Part shown: in pieces, positions 1 through 11,653 of the stretch
How the letters are laid out: each line of letters begins with the position of its first letter
Numbering within the stretch: position 1 is the first letter of the stretch
Assembly (NCBI GenBank): GCA_015680685.1
Contig: MNCI01001960.1
Span: 145,323-209,322 of the forward strand
Reading direction: 5' to 3'
Length of the DNA: 64,000 nucleotides
Source of the DNA: Gnetum montanum
Lineage: Eukaryota; Streptophyta; Gnetopsida; Gnetales; Gnetaceae
Translations under genes and position numbers: made by a program
The notes under the pieces: generated by a model
What the model was told of the DNA's origin: nothing
What the model saw: the letters and a program-made list of their open reading frames with translations, nothing else
Databases searched by the model: none

Positions 1-260
1 TTAATTATTTAATTTTTATTATTATTTATTGCTTTTGTAGTTAATATCTCTTCACCCTAAACTCCTATTAAATATGGAATGAGTATGACTTAATCACGAG
101 CATTCAAGTGTGACTACTTGCTATCCCAGTAGCATACCTAGGACATGATCTTGGTAATCCCAGTTGTAGTCATACACGAGGTCCAAGATATGTACAAATG
201 ATTAAGGATAGATTCTTATTGCACTTAGGCTATCTTATACTCTCTTCACATTTTCCCTCT
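1..260 (+). repeat. A1 5' LTR, first part
   Basis: The sequence lines up with about 39944-40217 of the A1 3' LTR, including the stretch around position 70 that reads atggaatgagtatgactta. It is interrupted at 260 by element B; the last five bases, 256-260 (cctct), are the target-site duplication. The start of this LTR lies outside the window. Confidence 0.85.
256..260. repeat. Target-site duplication of element B, left copy
   Basis: CCTCT directly precedes the TG at 261 and is repeated at 36176-36180, right after the CA that ends element B. The pair brackets element B and its nested insertion. Confidence 0.85.
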
Positions 261-553
261 TGTAGCAATCAAAAATGTCTGTGGTTGAAACACCGAGAGG
301 TCACCGGGCATATAGCCTAACCCTAGATCCATGCGAGGGCTGAGCTGGAGGAAAACAGAAATGGGGTACCCTGAACGGTCTGGTCATTCAGATAAGGACT
401 TAATCAGTGTACAATAACCTTTCATAAACATTTGTTTTAAATATGTTAGGTATAACTTAAGTGATAAGAAAAAAACATAAATTGATAGAGAATAATGCAA
501 AATATGATAATAGCAAAACAAAATGAAACAAGCTTGGGTGAGAATGTGCACCA
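261..553 (-). repeat. Element B left LTR (sense 3' LTR), outer part
   Basis: Matches the right LTR from 33958 onward, for example gtcac then gcatatagcctaaccctag against gcatacagcctaaacctag, up to gtgcacca, where element C begins. The LTR resumes at 17829. Confidence 0.85.
549..553. repeat. Target-site duplication of element C, left copy
   Basis: CACCA before the TG at 554 recurs at 17824-17828, immediately after the CA at 17823. The flanking B-LTR sequence reads straight through when 554-17828 is removed (gtgcacca then tcccaagat; the right LTR has gtgcaccaccccaagat). Confidence 0.9.
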
Positions 554-1418
554 TGTAACGACAGAAAACGTCGGCAGCTAGAAATACCAACCGAGATTCC
601 ATGTATACAGTTTTAACCATGGATCCGCGCGAGGGCTATGCTGGAAAAACCGAATCCACGGTGCCCTGAACGGTCTTGTCAATCAGACAGGGACTTATGG
701 GTCAGTAAAAAGATGAAGATTACGGGTCTTTGCATTGTTTCGATTTGATTCGAGGGGTCGTGAAATGGGAGGAAAACGACATGGATGGATCGCTACGATG
801 ATAATGTCAAACATGCGAAAGAGATGCTAATCAGGAGAGAAATGCGTGATTTTCAAAGGTCTATGTTTCGATTTTTGAAAGAATGTATGATTTGTATGTC
901 ATCTTACAATGTGAGAGACCCCCAATAACCTGATGCAAAAATGAGCACAAAACAACAAGGAAACTGCCCAGACAGAAGTCTGATCTACCTCATAGGCCAA
1001 AGCTGGGATGCAAGGATGGTCAAGCTCTGAGGTCTGCCGATCTACTGTTTCTGACTGGTAGAGTCTGAAAATTGGGCAGGACGATCTCACACTCCCTGTT
1101 CTGCTTCTTTGCTTCGAGTAGGTTCTGCTCAGGGCAGCAATCACTAACAAAGAAAGTCGTATCTTCTCCAAAGGAATGATCTCTCTTGTTGCTAAGGCTC
1201 GAGCGCACTGTGCTCTGTTCTTGCTGAAGGATGGTGTTGTCGACAGTTTCCAAAAGGTTGCTCTTTGTTTCTCTGCTCAAGGTGATAAGTGCTTCCTTGC
1301 TCAGAAAATGCTCTTGCCCTTTTGATTTTCTGCCGGTAAGAGTGATAAATGCTCTGGTGCTTAGAAAAATTTCTCTGCTTCTCTGATTTTCCAACCCTTG
1401 TATCTTTGTCAACTGAGG

Positions 1419-1427
1419 TATTTATAG
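1419..1427 (-). promoter_or_regulatory. LTR TATA box of element C
   Basis: Minus-strand ctataaata, followed in the sense direction by cctcagttgacaaagatac. The same box stands at 17215-17223 in the other LTR. It probably sets the transcription start of the genomic RNA. Confidence 0.6.
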
Positions 1428-1670
1428 GCCGCGACACTCTGTGGAAGAGGCGCAACCCTGATGACGTGGGTCCCGGATAATTCGAGTTCCGTTGACATGA
1501 TCATTTTAAGTCAGACTGTGACTACGCACAACACGCTCGTTTGCGTGTTGTGCATGTGAAGAGCAGGTACATGTTGAGCATGCTTCAATTGCTTTCAGGC
1601 TATATTACACTCATTTGCGTTGTGTTGCGTGTATGAGCGTAATCTAGTATAAAAACAATAGGCTCAAAAT

Positions 1671-1816
1671 TGTCTTACGCTCACTACGTAGCCGTGCGTA
1701 ATGAAGTGTAAATAATGTCTAATTTACGCTCACTACGCAGCCGTGCGTAACGAAGCATAAACAATGTCTAATTTACGCTCACTACGCAGCCGCGCCTAAC
1801 AAAGAGTAAATAATGC
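1671..1816. repeat. Tandem ~50 bp LTR repeat, three units
   Basis: Units start cttacgctcactacg, atttacgctcactacg and atttacgctcactacg, each followed by a gcgtaa/gcataaa word and ending near atgtctaa or atgcctag. They lie in the U3 part, upstream of the TATA box in the sense direction. Confidence 0.8.
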
Positions 1817-2078
1817 CTAGCCTTAGCGATGAAATATGCAACGATACGCACCACCGCGTAATGAGCGTAAAGACAAGTTATCCATACGCCACGAGGGAAA
1901 GTGTCGAACTGTTGTGCTTCTCTAGACTCTACCTTCGACTATTTTGGAGCTCATTACGCTCATTACACTACCGTGTGTAATAGAGCATAAACTTGTCCTT
2001 GAACAAAGCTGATGCGCGCTCTCGCTTGAATTGCGAATCTTTGCCTGAGGCTGACTCATAATTTTCATGGTGTTTCAT

Positions 2079-2091
2079 TGGCCCCTCTTTG
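2079..2091 (-). other. Polypurine tract of element C
   Basis: The minus strand reads aaagaggggcc just before the LTR start TGAAACACC. A purine run at this exact place is where plus-strand DNA synthesis starts in LTR elements, and it fixes the sense strand as minus. Confidence 0.7.
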
Positions 2092-3180
2092 TTGACGGTT
2101 AGAGGCCTTGCCTAAAAGACGTCGACAAAGAATGCGAAACACCGATTTGGCAGAAGCGAGAACAGCGTCCATCTATGGCTACTCGATTGTTGCCCTGTCA
2201 ACATGGAAGAGCAAAGCCGGAAGGTATGGGAGATAGAGGGATATAGCTGGAAACAGGTTCAGGGAAGATGCAAAATGAGTTATGATGGTAGGGGCATGAA
2301 ATATGCTCATACCCACAGAGATGTACTCTCATTTATGTCAACAGAAATGCTTTCAAACAAGCGTAGCGCATCAATCTGAGATTTCTCTGTTACTGATTAT
2401 AGTAGGAATGTGTGCAAAAGGAGCGTGGCACGTCACTTCTGCAATATCTCTGCTGGTGTGAGTGCGGAAAATGAATACTTGCGTATATAGCTTTTGCATA
2501 TGGGAAGCAGGTGGTGGGGATGAAGAGAAACAAGAGCTAAGGGTAGGATTTGTGAGAGGTAGAGGTATGTAGGTCGAAATGGTCGGGCAAACCCAAGCAG
2601 TCATTTCAACACGCTGTTGTACTTCACCGCTTAGATGGATGCACCTTTGGACGACATTCTCCGAGGCAAGTAACCTGCAACCACAAAGGAAAGCAGAGGA
2701 CACCATTGCTCATGCGAACAAGGGGCAAGGTTGTTGAAACAAACGCCGCTTGATGTGAGATAGAGTGATCAGGTTGTAAAGAAGGAGCTGGAGCATGCAG
2801 GCGGAGCTGCCAATCCTGACGATTGGCTTTGCATATCTTCGCCAAAAGGAATCAGACACAGTGCACCTAACTGGTTGTATAAGGAACCAGCCAGATGAAT
2901 TTGCGAAGCCGGCATCCAATAGCAATGATTGGTTGAGGTTCTCAAGGCCGTTGTCAACAAGGATTTCGTCAGGGCTTTGGCTGGTGAGGCTAAACTCTCA
3001 GAGGTACTACCACTGCAGCGGGCGCGGCGGTGGCATCTCTGAGGGATCAGTAAGATGTCTCTTAGCTTATCTGAGGAATTAGTAGGATGCCAGTGAGCTG
3101 GCGACGCTGGGACTGTCCCAATATCCCACCCCATTGGTTGTGCAGCTGTACATAGATCATTACGCTTGCTTGATTTACAT
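2092..3180 (-). other. Element C 3' UTR, non-coding part
   Basis: About 1.1 kb between the hairpin array and the polypurine tract. I see no homology to the other elements and no convincing coding region; short open frames here have no recognisable motif. Confidence 0.55.
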
Positions 3181-3184
3181 GGTA

Positions 3185-3600
3185 GCAGTTTGTAAGTCCC
3201 AGTTTTGAGTCTCGGTAGACTGTTGTTACTGGTTTTAAGTCTCAGCAGACCATGGTCCCAGTTTAAAGTCCGAGAAGACCGAGAAGTGCTAGTTTTACAT
3301 TGTAGCGGATGGTGGTATGTCTGATTTATGGTCTCAGCAGACCATGCTGCGGATGCCAGTTTTGTGTCATGACCCAAGGAAAAAGCTGTGCTGGTTTTAT
3401 GTCCCAACAGACGGCTACTTACCTACGCCAGTTTAGCATCATGGCGGACGCATGCAAAAGATGCTAGTTTTTCGTCTTGGCGGACCTGTACAACATTGCC
3501 AATTTTATGTCGTAGCGAACGGTTACAACTTGCCAGTTTAGCGTCATGGCGGACGATCAGTGCCAGTTTAGCATCGTAGCGGACGATTACTGTCATACCT
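3185..3600 (+). repeat. Hairpin-motif array, about 12 units (element C 3' UTR)
   Basis: A 31-37 base unit starts with a form of gccagttta and carries a short inverted repeat, such as agtc-tcggta-gact at 3208-3221 and ggtc-tcagca-gacc near 3330. The motif is on the plus strand, opposite to pol. The same core recurs around the antisense genes of B, C and D and in the 3' UTR of B. Confidence 0.8.
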
Positions 3601-3623
3601 GATTACTCGCATTGTAGATGCTA

Positions 3624-6600
3624 CTAAATGTAATACCGCTTCAGATATACATGATTTACAGGGTTCGGTAGTTCATTGCCGTTGACATTTGCTAGTCTGA
3701 AAGCTCCGTTGCCATATGCATCGACCACCGAGAAAGGACCTTCCCAATTCACCGAGAATTTGCCTGCCGACTCGCACACGGCTTTGAGGACTAGGTCTCC
3801 TTTCTTGATTGGACGCTGCTGAAGGTTGTGATGATGCTTCTGTCTCTGTTTATTTTGATATTTCTCAATCGTATCAAGAGCCTGTATCCGCTTCTCTTCT
3901 ACTGAATCTAAATCCATTATCCGAGCCTCGGTGTGTTGAGCCTCATTTATAATGGTGGAGAGGACCATTCTCAGAGAAGGAATTTGTAATTCGAGAGGTA
4001 GCAGTGCTTCAAATCTATAAACCAGACTATAGGGCGTACTACCTGTAGTTGTCCTACATGTAGTACGGTATGCCCATAGCACATAGAGGATTTTATCATG
4101 CCACCGTCTCTTGTTGCTGTCGAGCATTTTCTTGAGTAGATTGATGACTATTTTGTTTGATGCTTCAGCTTGACCATTCACCTGCAGGTAATAGGGGGAG
4201 GAAAAAGACTGTCTAATGCCTAGGTTATCATAGAAGGATTTGGTGTCCGCGCTACTAAAATATGGCCCATTGTCAGTCACAATAGTCATTAGGAGACCAA
4301 ATCTAGTTACTATGTTGTCCAAGATAAAATGGAAAACCTGTTGGGATGTGATTTTCCGCAGGGGGACAGCTTCTACCCACTTCGTAAAATACTCAGTAGC
4401 GGTAATAATGAAGCTATGCCCTGCAGAAGATTTTGGCGTGATGTGTCCTATGATGTCCAGTCCCCATCGTTGAATTGGCCATGTTATCTGTGTTGTATGC
4501 AATTCTGTGGGTGACATGTGGATGAGGTTTGCATGACGCTGACACGTGTCACAAGTTTTAACCTTTGTTAGGCAATCTTTTTCCATGCATGGCCAGTAGT
4601 ATCCTAAGTAACGGATTTTTTAGGGCCATAGCTCATGGTGCTACGTGGCCACCGCACAATCCCTCGTGAACTTCGCCGACTATCTGTTGCGCTTGATCTT
4701 TGTCAACGCAGGTAAGCAACACGCTATCAAAGAAGTGTCTACAGAGAGTGCTATCTCCGATGATGACGTATTGCCTAGCCCGCTTGTGGATTGCGTCTTT
4801 CTGTGCATGTGTTAATGTAGATGGTAGCTCACCCTGTAAAAGATAAGTTTTAATATTGGCGTATCATTCAGGTGTGCTTTCCTCGAGAAGAGAGGAGATT
4901 TGTGCCGTCCGAATGATAGGATCTGCGTAGTCTGTAATTAATGCAGGGCAAGTGTTAAACAGGTGTGAAGGCATGTGTAAAGCCAGGGTGGCCAGTGTGT
5001 CGGCCAGCGTGTTGTCAGTGCATGGGAAGTGTTGGGCGTCGAAGGTCGTAAATCATCTCAGAAGATCTCTAGCCTAATCGCAGTAAGGTTGCAAATGTAT
5101 AGCCTTGCAGGTGTAGACTCCAGTGATTTGATTTATGACAAGCATTGAATCGTCTCTAATCGCCAGGTGTTGCACATCTAACTCGCTGGTGGTTAGCAAT
5201 CCCTTGAGGAGCCCCTCGTACTCTGCCACGTTGTTTGTACAAGGGAAGGTCAAGCGATAAGCGTGTAGACGCACATCCTCAGGTGATAGCATAATAACCG
5301 TGGTGGCACTGCCGCCTCTAGCTGTTGAGGCTTCGTCGAAATACAACGTCACCTCGGGGCCTGTCAAGACAGGGCTTAAACTATGCACATGTTCATCAGG
5401 AAATTCGGGCTCTATTATGGCTTGGTTGTTAACCGGTGATGTTACTAACTGGTCGGCTATCGCTTGGCCCTTCGTAGAAGATTGGCCAACATAGTGCAGA
5501 TCAAATTCTGTGGTGATAGCTTTCCAGCGAGCGATCCTACTGCTTTCGTACAAATTATGCGTGATGGTAAGGATGTTATTTTTGCAAATAATGTTAACCT
5601 GGCTATGGAAAAGGTAGTGTCTACACTTTTTGAGTGTAAAAACTAATGCCAGATAATTACGCTTGACTTCATTATACCTCGTTTCATACGCATACAGAGC
5701 ATGGCTTAGGTAGTAGATAGTCACTTCAGACCCATCGTTCCTCCTTTGACAAAGCAATGTTGCTAACGCTACGGCCAAAGTAGCGAGGTAAATGTAGAAT
5801 GGTAAGTCCCTTTGTGGTGGGAAAACCGTTGGTAGATGTTGCAACTCCTGTTTCAAATTGTCAAATGCACGCTGGCAATCTTCCATCCATTCGAAATTGA
5901 TCCCCTTTTTGAGCAGGTGCTGCATAGGGTGCAGCTTATCGGTTAATCTCGAGATGAAACAGCATATGAACTGTAAGCGTCCCTGTAACCTGCGTAATTG
6001 CTTGATGTCTGTCAGAGGCGTTAACTCGACAATGGCTTTGACCTTATCATGGTCAACTCGTATGCTGGTTTCCGATACCACAAACCCCAACATGCGTCCG
6101 GTTTTGACTCCGAATACGTACTTCTTCGGGTTAAGCCGGAGCTCGTATTTGGAGCATCTTTTAAGGACTAACTCCAGATCTCCTAGATGATCATCAGACT
6201 CTAAAGACTTCACAGCTATATCGTCCACATAATCATTCAGTCTCTCTAAGAGATAATCGCTAAAGATGTATGTCATGGCCCGTTGGTACGTGGCTCCAGC
6301 GTTCTTTAGACTAAATGGCATCATAGTATAATAAAAGGTACCCCAGGGTGTCATGAATGTCATAGTTAATTGATGTTTTGGGTTTATGCGAATCTGGTTA
6401 TAACCAGAGAAGCCATCCATGAATGAAAGGAGTGCATGCCCATCTGTTGTATCGACTAGTTGATCGATACTCGGGAGTGGGAAATTATCTTTGATTGTGG
6501 CCTTGCTCAAATCCCGGAAGTCTATGCAAATGTGTATACTCCCGGTCTTCTTTGGCACAACCACAATGTTAGATACCCAGTCCGAGTAATCGACTGCACG

Positions 6601-7098
6601 AATGAAACCAGCTTGGTATAGCTTGGTGACTTCATCACGCACGGCTAGCGTGATCTATGGCTTGATTTTGCATGCTTTTTGCCTAACTGCCTTGATCTGT
6701 GGGTCTAAGATGATGTTATGTTGGATTAGCCTGGGATCTAGTCCAGGCATATCCTCATATGACCATGCGAAGACAGTGATGTTGTCTTGCAGGACCTGTG
6801 TTACAGCATCGTGCGTTTCTCGTTCTAACAAGGAACTGACTTTAAGCATTTTAGCTTCACCCCTATGCGTAACGATAGAGACCTCATCAAGGGGATCTTT
6901 GGTTATGTCCCCAACTTCCAGGTCTAGCATGCGCATCAACTGTTCTGGCCATTACGGGGACATCCCTGATGCAGCTATAGTTACGTCTTCTAAGGGGAGG
7001 TTAACGTCTAAAAACACGGGATCAAATTGCCTAACTACCTTGCCGTATGGGCCAGTCAGAGTTAAAGGTGTTGATAGTGTCGCGTCCATTTGTTTGTC
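3624..7098 (-). CDS. pol: Element C pol: reverse transcriptase, two RNase H domains, integrase (broken)
   Basis: The minus-strand reading begins right after a splice-acceptor-like sequence (ggttttgcag then GACAAACAAATGG). RT motifs include FMDGFSGYNQI and YVDDIAVKS near 6190-6430. A Ty3-type RNase H follows, then a second RNase H beginning LYFDEAS with NNVAEYEGLL near 5240-5345. Integrase shows CDTCQRH, LDIIGHI, TDNGPYF and NGQAEASNK (the D, D, E positions) and ends with a basic region and HVYLKRYYI at 3624. Two RNase H domains in tandem are typical of the Tat lineage. Stops near 4625, 4865, 5060 and 6655 break the frame, so this copy cannot make the full polyprotein. Confidence 0.9.
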
Positions 7099-7110
7099 CT
7101 GCAAAACCAC
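7097..7110 (-). promoter_or_regulatory. Splice acceptor in front of element C pol
   Basis: The minus strand reads ctttgtggttttgcag and the exon begins at 7098. Element D has the matching acceptor ctatttattggcag with exon start at 63061. From there the proteins align (STPLTLTGPYGK against STPLIIDGPYGK). In Ogre elements an intron between protease and RT is spliced out; this is consistent with that. The donor is not resolved. Confidence 0.6.
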
Positions 7111-7229
7111 AAAGTGCATAAATGGTTAGAAAGAAGATGACGTGATGGCTAGCAAACGTGGAAAGCTAACAGAATTTTGAATTTTGTAATGAAGTTGTAA
7201 TCAATGCTACCTGATTACGAGGTGATAAG

Positions 7230-7262
7230 ATGTGGTAGTTTAACGTCATTTCGGACAACGGT
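7230..7262 (+). repeat. Single hairpin motif before the element C antisense gene
   Basis: The plus strand carries agtttaacgtcatttcgg followed by acaacgg, the same core as the arrays elsewhere. It lies upstream of the antisense gene promoter. Confidence 0.55.
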
Positions 7263-7353
7263 GCATGCGATATCAACTGCATTAATATCTTGATTTTCGG
7301 GTTCTATTTCAGGAAAGTCCCACTGAAATCGGATATCAGGTTGGTGATTCTCG

Positions 7354-7363
7354 CATATAAGTA
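7354..7363 (+). promoter_or_regulatory. TATA box of the element C antisense gene
   Basis: Plus-strand catataagta stands 135 bases before the ATG at 7490. Element B has ctataaatag at a nearly identical distance (141 bases) before its own ATG, while the surrounding sequence has drifted. That supports a true promoter separate from the LTR. Confidence 0.6.
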
Positions 7364-7489
7364 GGCAGTTTTTTGGTTAGAACGAACTGTTGGCTATTGT
7401 GAGTTCAAATTCGTGGGTATTATCTAGCAAGAGCAAGAAGTGCATAAGATTTGAAGGTGCAAAGCTGTGCAAGTGTTGAAGCTATGATA

Positions 7490-10400
7490 ATGGCACCTAA
7501 GACGAAGAGGAAGAACACTAAATTGGCTAAAATCGATGAGGTACAAGAGAACCTAGAGCGTGTTCAACAAGCCGTGGTCGAAGTACGTGACCCGACACCT
7601 TTGAACCGGTAGGTCATTTTTTGCATGCTTGTGCTATTTTAGCGTTTCTGCTATTACAACGTTCTTCATGTAAATGAGGGTTTTGGGTTACGGAGCTTGC
7701 GCTATAGCGAGGGTTTGGCATGGTTGTGTTTATCGCCGTTGTCAGAGATGGACCTTGCGCTGTTGCAAGGGTTTGGGCGATTTCCACATAGATGGCTAAG
7801 CATGATGTGTAGCGTTTCTATATTAATGATGCAACTATAAATCTAGGCGTTGATTTATGTAGCGTATTTTCTATACAGAGTCGTGCTGAAGCCTATTCTA
7901 ATTGTGTTAGACATCATTGGGGTTTTGTGTTGGGTAAACCCCATCGTCCTCAATGTCCCTCCTCCGCACACGCGAGTGCAGGGGAAGGCCATCTGGTTCC
8001 AGAAGGGGGCGCTGGAGTTTCTGCAGTTCTTACTGTGCAACTTCAGCATCATTGTGTGGTCTAATGTGACCGACGATGTTGCCGGTGCCATTTTAGAACA
8101 CCTGTTGGCGGGGTCTGCATAGGGGATTCTGGCTTACTTGACAGACGGGGCCATTGATACGGGTTGCCCCGAGGACCAAGCGCTCAATGCCTGAGGCCTG
8201 AGGAGCTTATGCTGGATCTGGGAAATGGCCCGTTTCAGTTGTTATCATGCATATAACACACTGTTCATGGCTTGCCATGTTTCAACCTACTTCCAGAACC
8301 CACAAGGCACGGTGTACTATGCGGGCGGGTAAGCCAATTCTGCCAACTGTATTGTCTTTGTTACTGTTATAGTGTTTGTTATCGATGTGAAGTGTAAGAG
8401 AAGTCTATGTGCAAAGTGTAAGTTAAGCCTACGCTGTATGGTACAGGTTTTTTATACATGATAATAGGTTAATTGGCGACGGTGATGCGTTGGCCTAGGC
8501 CGAAACAGCAATAATGGCATTTACCTCAACTAACAATGTGCGTGCCGGTGTTATAGGGCAGATTAGCCATGAGATGCGTGAGTATCACACCCGCTACGAG
8601 CATCCTTTTAAGAATTGCTAGGAACTTGGGTGGCTACACAATGACTGGACCTCAGATTCGCCCCTTACGGTTGAGGACGTACAGAGGGACCTACCGCCAT
8701 TCCCTTTGCCCTTTGGACCTGGTAAGGCCGCTGCGTGTTTTAATGTTATGCGTGTAGTTGTGAGTCATGGACATTACGTAAAGCATTTTTATTTGACTTG
8801 CATTTTATACTGTTCAGTCAGGGAATCCAGGGAGATTACCCTTACGATTTTTGGCCGTGAGGCGAGAGATGTCCTCTTCCGTTACGGTGATATTAAGGAC
8901 GCACAGCGCTGGCTCGGCCACTCGGCGGTCCCAGTCGCGGTGACCGCCAAGATCCGGGACTGCCAAGATCTGGGCAGGAGGGCTAATGCACCTGTTTTTG
9001 GCTGCGACCCTTGATGTCTCCGCCAGTGAAATGATCGCCTTGGTCAACTCCTTCAGCGAGAAGGCAGAGCGTTTTTGCATGCGCGTGCATAACATGCGTG
9101 TAGGTTTCGATATCGACGCTCAGCTCTTCGCGGAACTGTTTGGCGTCCCCTCGAACGGCCTTCCCGTAAAGGTGAAGACCAAGAGGAGCCCTAGATTCCA
9201 GGAGTGTCTAAAGGAGTGGGTGAGGATCCCAAAAGAGACCAAAGGGTTTCCTTGTGACAAATTCGAGATGGGCACTGCCAAGACATTATATCCCCTTTTT
9301 CGGGCCCGGTCTTTCCCCAAAACCCTCTTGTAGGCGAAGTTCTTTTCTATAGAATAGACCCACATTATGCGAGAGGTTCTGGAGGAGGGAACCCGTTTGG
9401 ATTGGGAAAACTATTTGGCCAAGGGACTATGCAGCGAAATGGTCAAGCTTCGCAAGAAGCTTGAGTCCCGCTTTAATGTGCATTATGCCTTTTTCATAGC
9501 TTGCCTCCGGCGGTTTCCTGAGTTTCTGGTCATCTAGAGGAATGGGGTCTGGGAACAACAAGACTGAGACCAGCTGTCCTGACCTTGGATTACCCACATT
9601 CTCAGCACTACCTGTGGGCAGGATCCACCACAAGGGATCGGGGAGTCATTATCTGTAACGACTAAAGGCTTGGTGGCGCCCCAAGTGCGAGGTCTTGACA
9701 GTGTGGGCGAGATAATGCCTACCTACACCAGCGATGCTTCGCGAGGGAAGTGCATGGTGGAAGAAATTGTGGAACCGGTAGCTCAGCGCAAGAGGCTCCG
9801 TCTAGCTGAGGCCCCTGGGGGTAACGCAAGCCAAAATGTTGCGGTCAAGGTTCAGCGGAATAAGCTTCCGCCTGGTAAGTGTGAAAGGATTGTAGTACGC
9901 AATGTTTTCTTTAGATGGTTTGGCATTATAAGCTAACGTGTGGTGGTGTAAACAGTAAAAATGATAGGGCAATTGATCCCTGAGACAAGGGCGATGATAC
10001 TAAGCCATGGGGAGGGGCCCTCAATTTTGGAAGAAGAGGCCCCAGCTGTTAATGTGAGCTGTGCGTAGGTTCCAGTGCCTGAGGAGGCCCCAGCTGCTAG
10101 CGAGAGTCGCGTATAGGCTCAGGTGCTTGAGTAGGCCCCAGCTACTGGAACCAGTAATGCACAGACTCTAGTGCGTGAAAGGGAAAAAGATACGGAAGAT
10201 GTTGATGAAATTGCCACTATCACCGACAGAGGTAATGAGTGCGTTAGCGTGTTTGCAGGATCTTGTTAATAGATGGAGTGTCTAACCAAATTACGCTACA
10301 GGGGAAGAAGATGCATCTACGTCTACTGCTGTGAGAAAAATGTGGAGAGACTTCCCCGACAAATTTGCTTTTATGGACGGCGTTGTTAATGACATGATCG

Positions 10401-11653
10401 AGTGTTTGGAGCACATTGAACCTAGCGCTGGTATGTTATAGCCGCAATGAGTTTATGACATAATGCTTTAGTAATGTGTCATCCATATTGATGTTGTTTT
10501 CTGTTAGGAGCTCACCTCCGATGGGATCCTGCGGAGCCCATTGATTTGGACACAGCGGAGGCCCCATCTAATGGGGTAGTCGTGCCACGTCACATTTATG
10601 AGGAAATGTGTAAATGTGCGTTACGCTCGACGCGCTCCGTATAGAAAAGTAGAAGCGTTAATGAAAGCCTATGGAAAAGGCTGCAGCGGTCGGAGTAGAG
10701 GGTTGAGTCCTTGACCAAAGAAGTCGGGGACCTGAGATCACGGTACGAATTCCTATAGGCTCGAGTGATGGGGGATGAAGACTGGCGTACCGCTGTTATC
10801 GATCACTCCCGTTATTGGACAGCCATCAGGAACAACGTACAGACCAGTCGGGCGTTAGTAGAGCAGAGGATGCAAATTGAACTCCTAGCTTAGAAAAGCC
10901 GGGACTGGAGGAACTACTACGCCAGCGTACAGGAGTGGGGGCAGAAGGAGAAGGACCACAAGCACCTATATAAAAGGGAAAGCACCGCTTATCGAAAGCA
11001 CTACCATGATTCTTCCATCAAAGCTCGATCCTTGGAGGTTTTCGTGGACACCATCAGAGCGTCCGATGCTTTCAAAAAGTTCAAAGAGCAGGTGACCGTA
11101 ACTGCGTCCCTGGAGAAGGTAATGGTTTTCCCTGGGAATTAGGCTACAATCCCTACCTTCTTCCCGGATCCACCCCGCTGGAGTAGTGTGGAGAAAGGGA
11201 AGGTGAAAGCTGGAGCTGCGTTGGGCGAGGATGTGTGGCCAAACCTGACGGAGGATGAGATTATGTAGCACCTGTGGGCTGGCCTGGACAAGCTCCCCTT
11301 TGCTACGGAAGTAGGGCCGTCACGAGTAAGTTTATGCATGACTTAGTCGGAAAGTTTTCTCTCTTGTGTTGTCTACTGTAATTTTTGAGGTTATTTGGGA
11401 TTAGGTACCGGAAGAAGATAGGAAAAATATGCCAGCTGAGGGGCTGGGAGAGGAAACAGAGGAAGCAGAGGAAGAACACAATGATGAAGAGCATTCTCCT
11501 GTGAAGCCAGTGCCAGAACGAGAGCCTCATGAATGGGCAATCTTTCGTGAAGGCATAATTCCTAGAAACGATGGCCCACTGGAGGACGACCTTTTGGGGC
11601 TAGATCCAGAGTTAAGAGATACTAGTGACAGTGGTAGCAGAGGGAATGTGTAA
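7490..11653 (+). pseudogene. Element C antisense gene, eight exons, FCP1/NIF-like pseudo-phosphatase plus transposon-type domain (decayed)
   Basis: Plus-strand gene inside the pol intron of a minus-strand element. Exons by splice signals and alignment with B and D: 7490-7608, 7879-8328, 8447-8721, 8818-9874, 9956-10231, 10302-10430, 10508-11325, 11405-11653, about 1,120 codons. Exon 1 is basic (MAPKTKRKN). Exon 2 looks like an FCP1/NIF HAD phosphatase: ILIVLDIIGVLCW, EFLQFLLCNFSIIVWSN, YNTLFMACHVSTYFQNPQG; the usual DD pair is absent. Exon 4 resembles plant transposon-associated domains (RVGFDIDAQLFAELFGVP). Exon 5 is acidic, exon 7 charged and helical, exon 8 very acidic. About 17 in-frame stops, mostly TAG, and a frameshift near 8985 show it is dead here. 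The function is unknown; the domain calls are by eye. Confidence 0.82.

Larger units (their letters stand above)
554..2077 (-). repeat. Element C left LTR (sense 3' LTR), 1524 bp
   Basis: Pairs with 16352-17823. On the plus strand it runs tgtaacgacag to catggtgtttca. It holds a TATA-like box (minus strand, 1419-1427, ctataaata) and three tandem copies of a ~50-base unit at about 1671-1816; the partner LTR has only two, which explains most of the 52-base length difference. Confidence 0.9.

Noticed and set aside
3185-3600. CRISPR-like array (regular repeats with spacers)
   Set aside because: Repeats are imperfect, spacers are short and uneven, the setting is a plant retrotransposon 3' UTR, and no cas genes are present.
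8814-9365. Minus-strand frames opposite exon 4 of the C antisense gene
   Set aside because: They are opposite-strand readings of exon 4. The homology between B, C and D is on the antisense-gene strand only.
7879-11325. TAG reassigned to glutamine or programmed readthrough in the C antisense gene
   Set aside because: Frameshifts and TGA stops are present too, and D retains Gln or other sense codons at comparable sites. Mutational decay explains it more simply.
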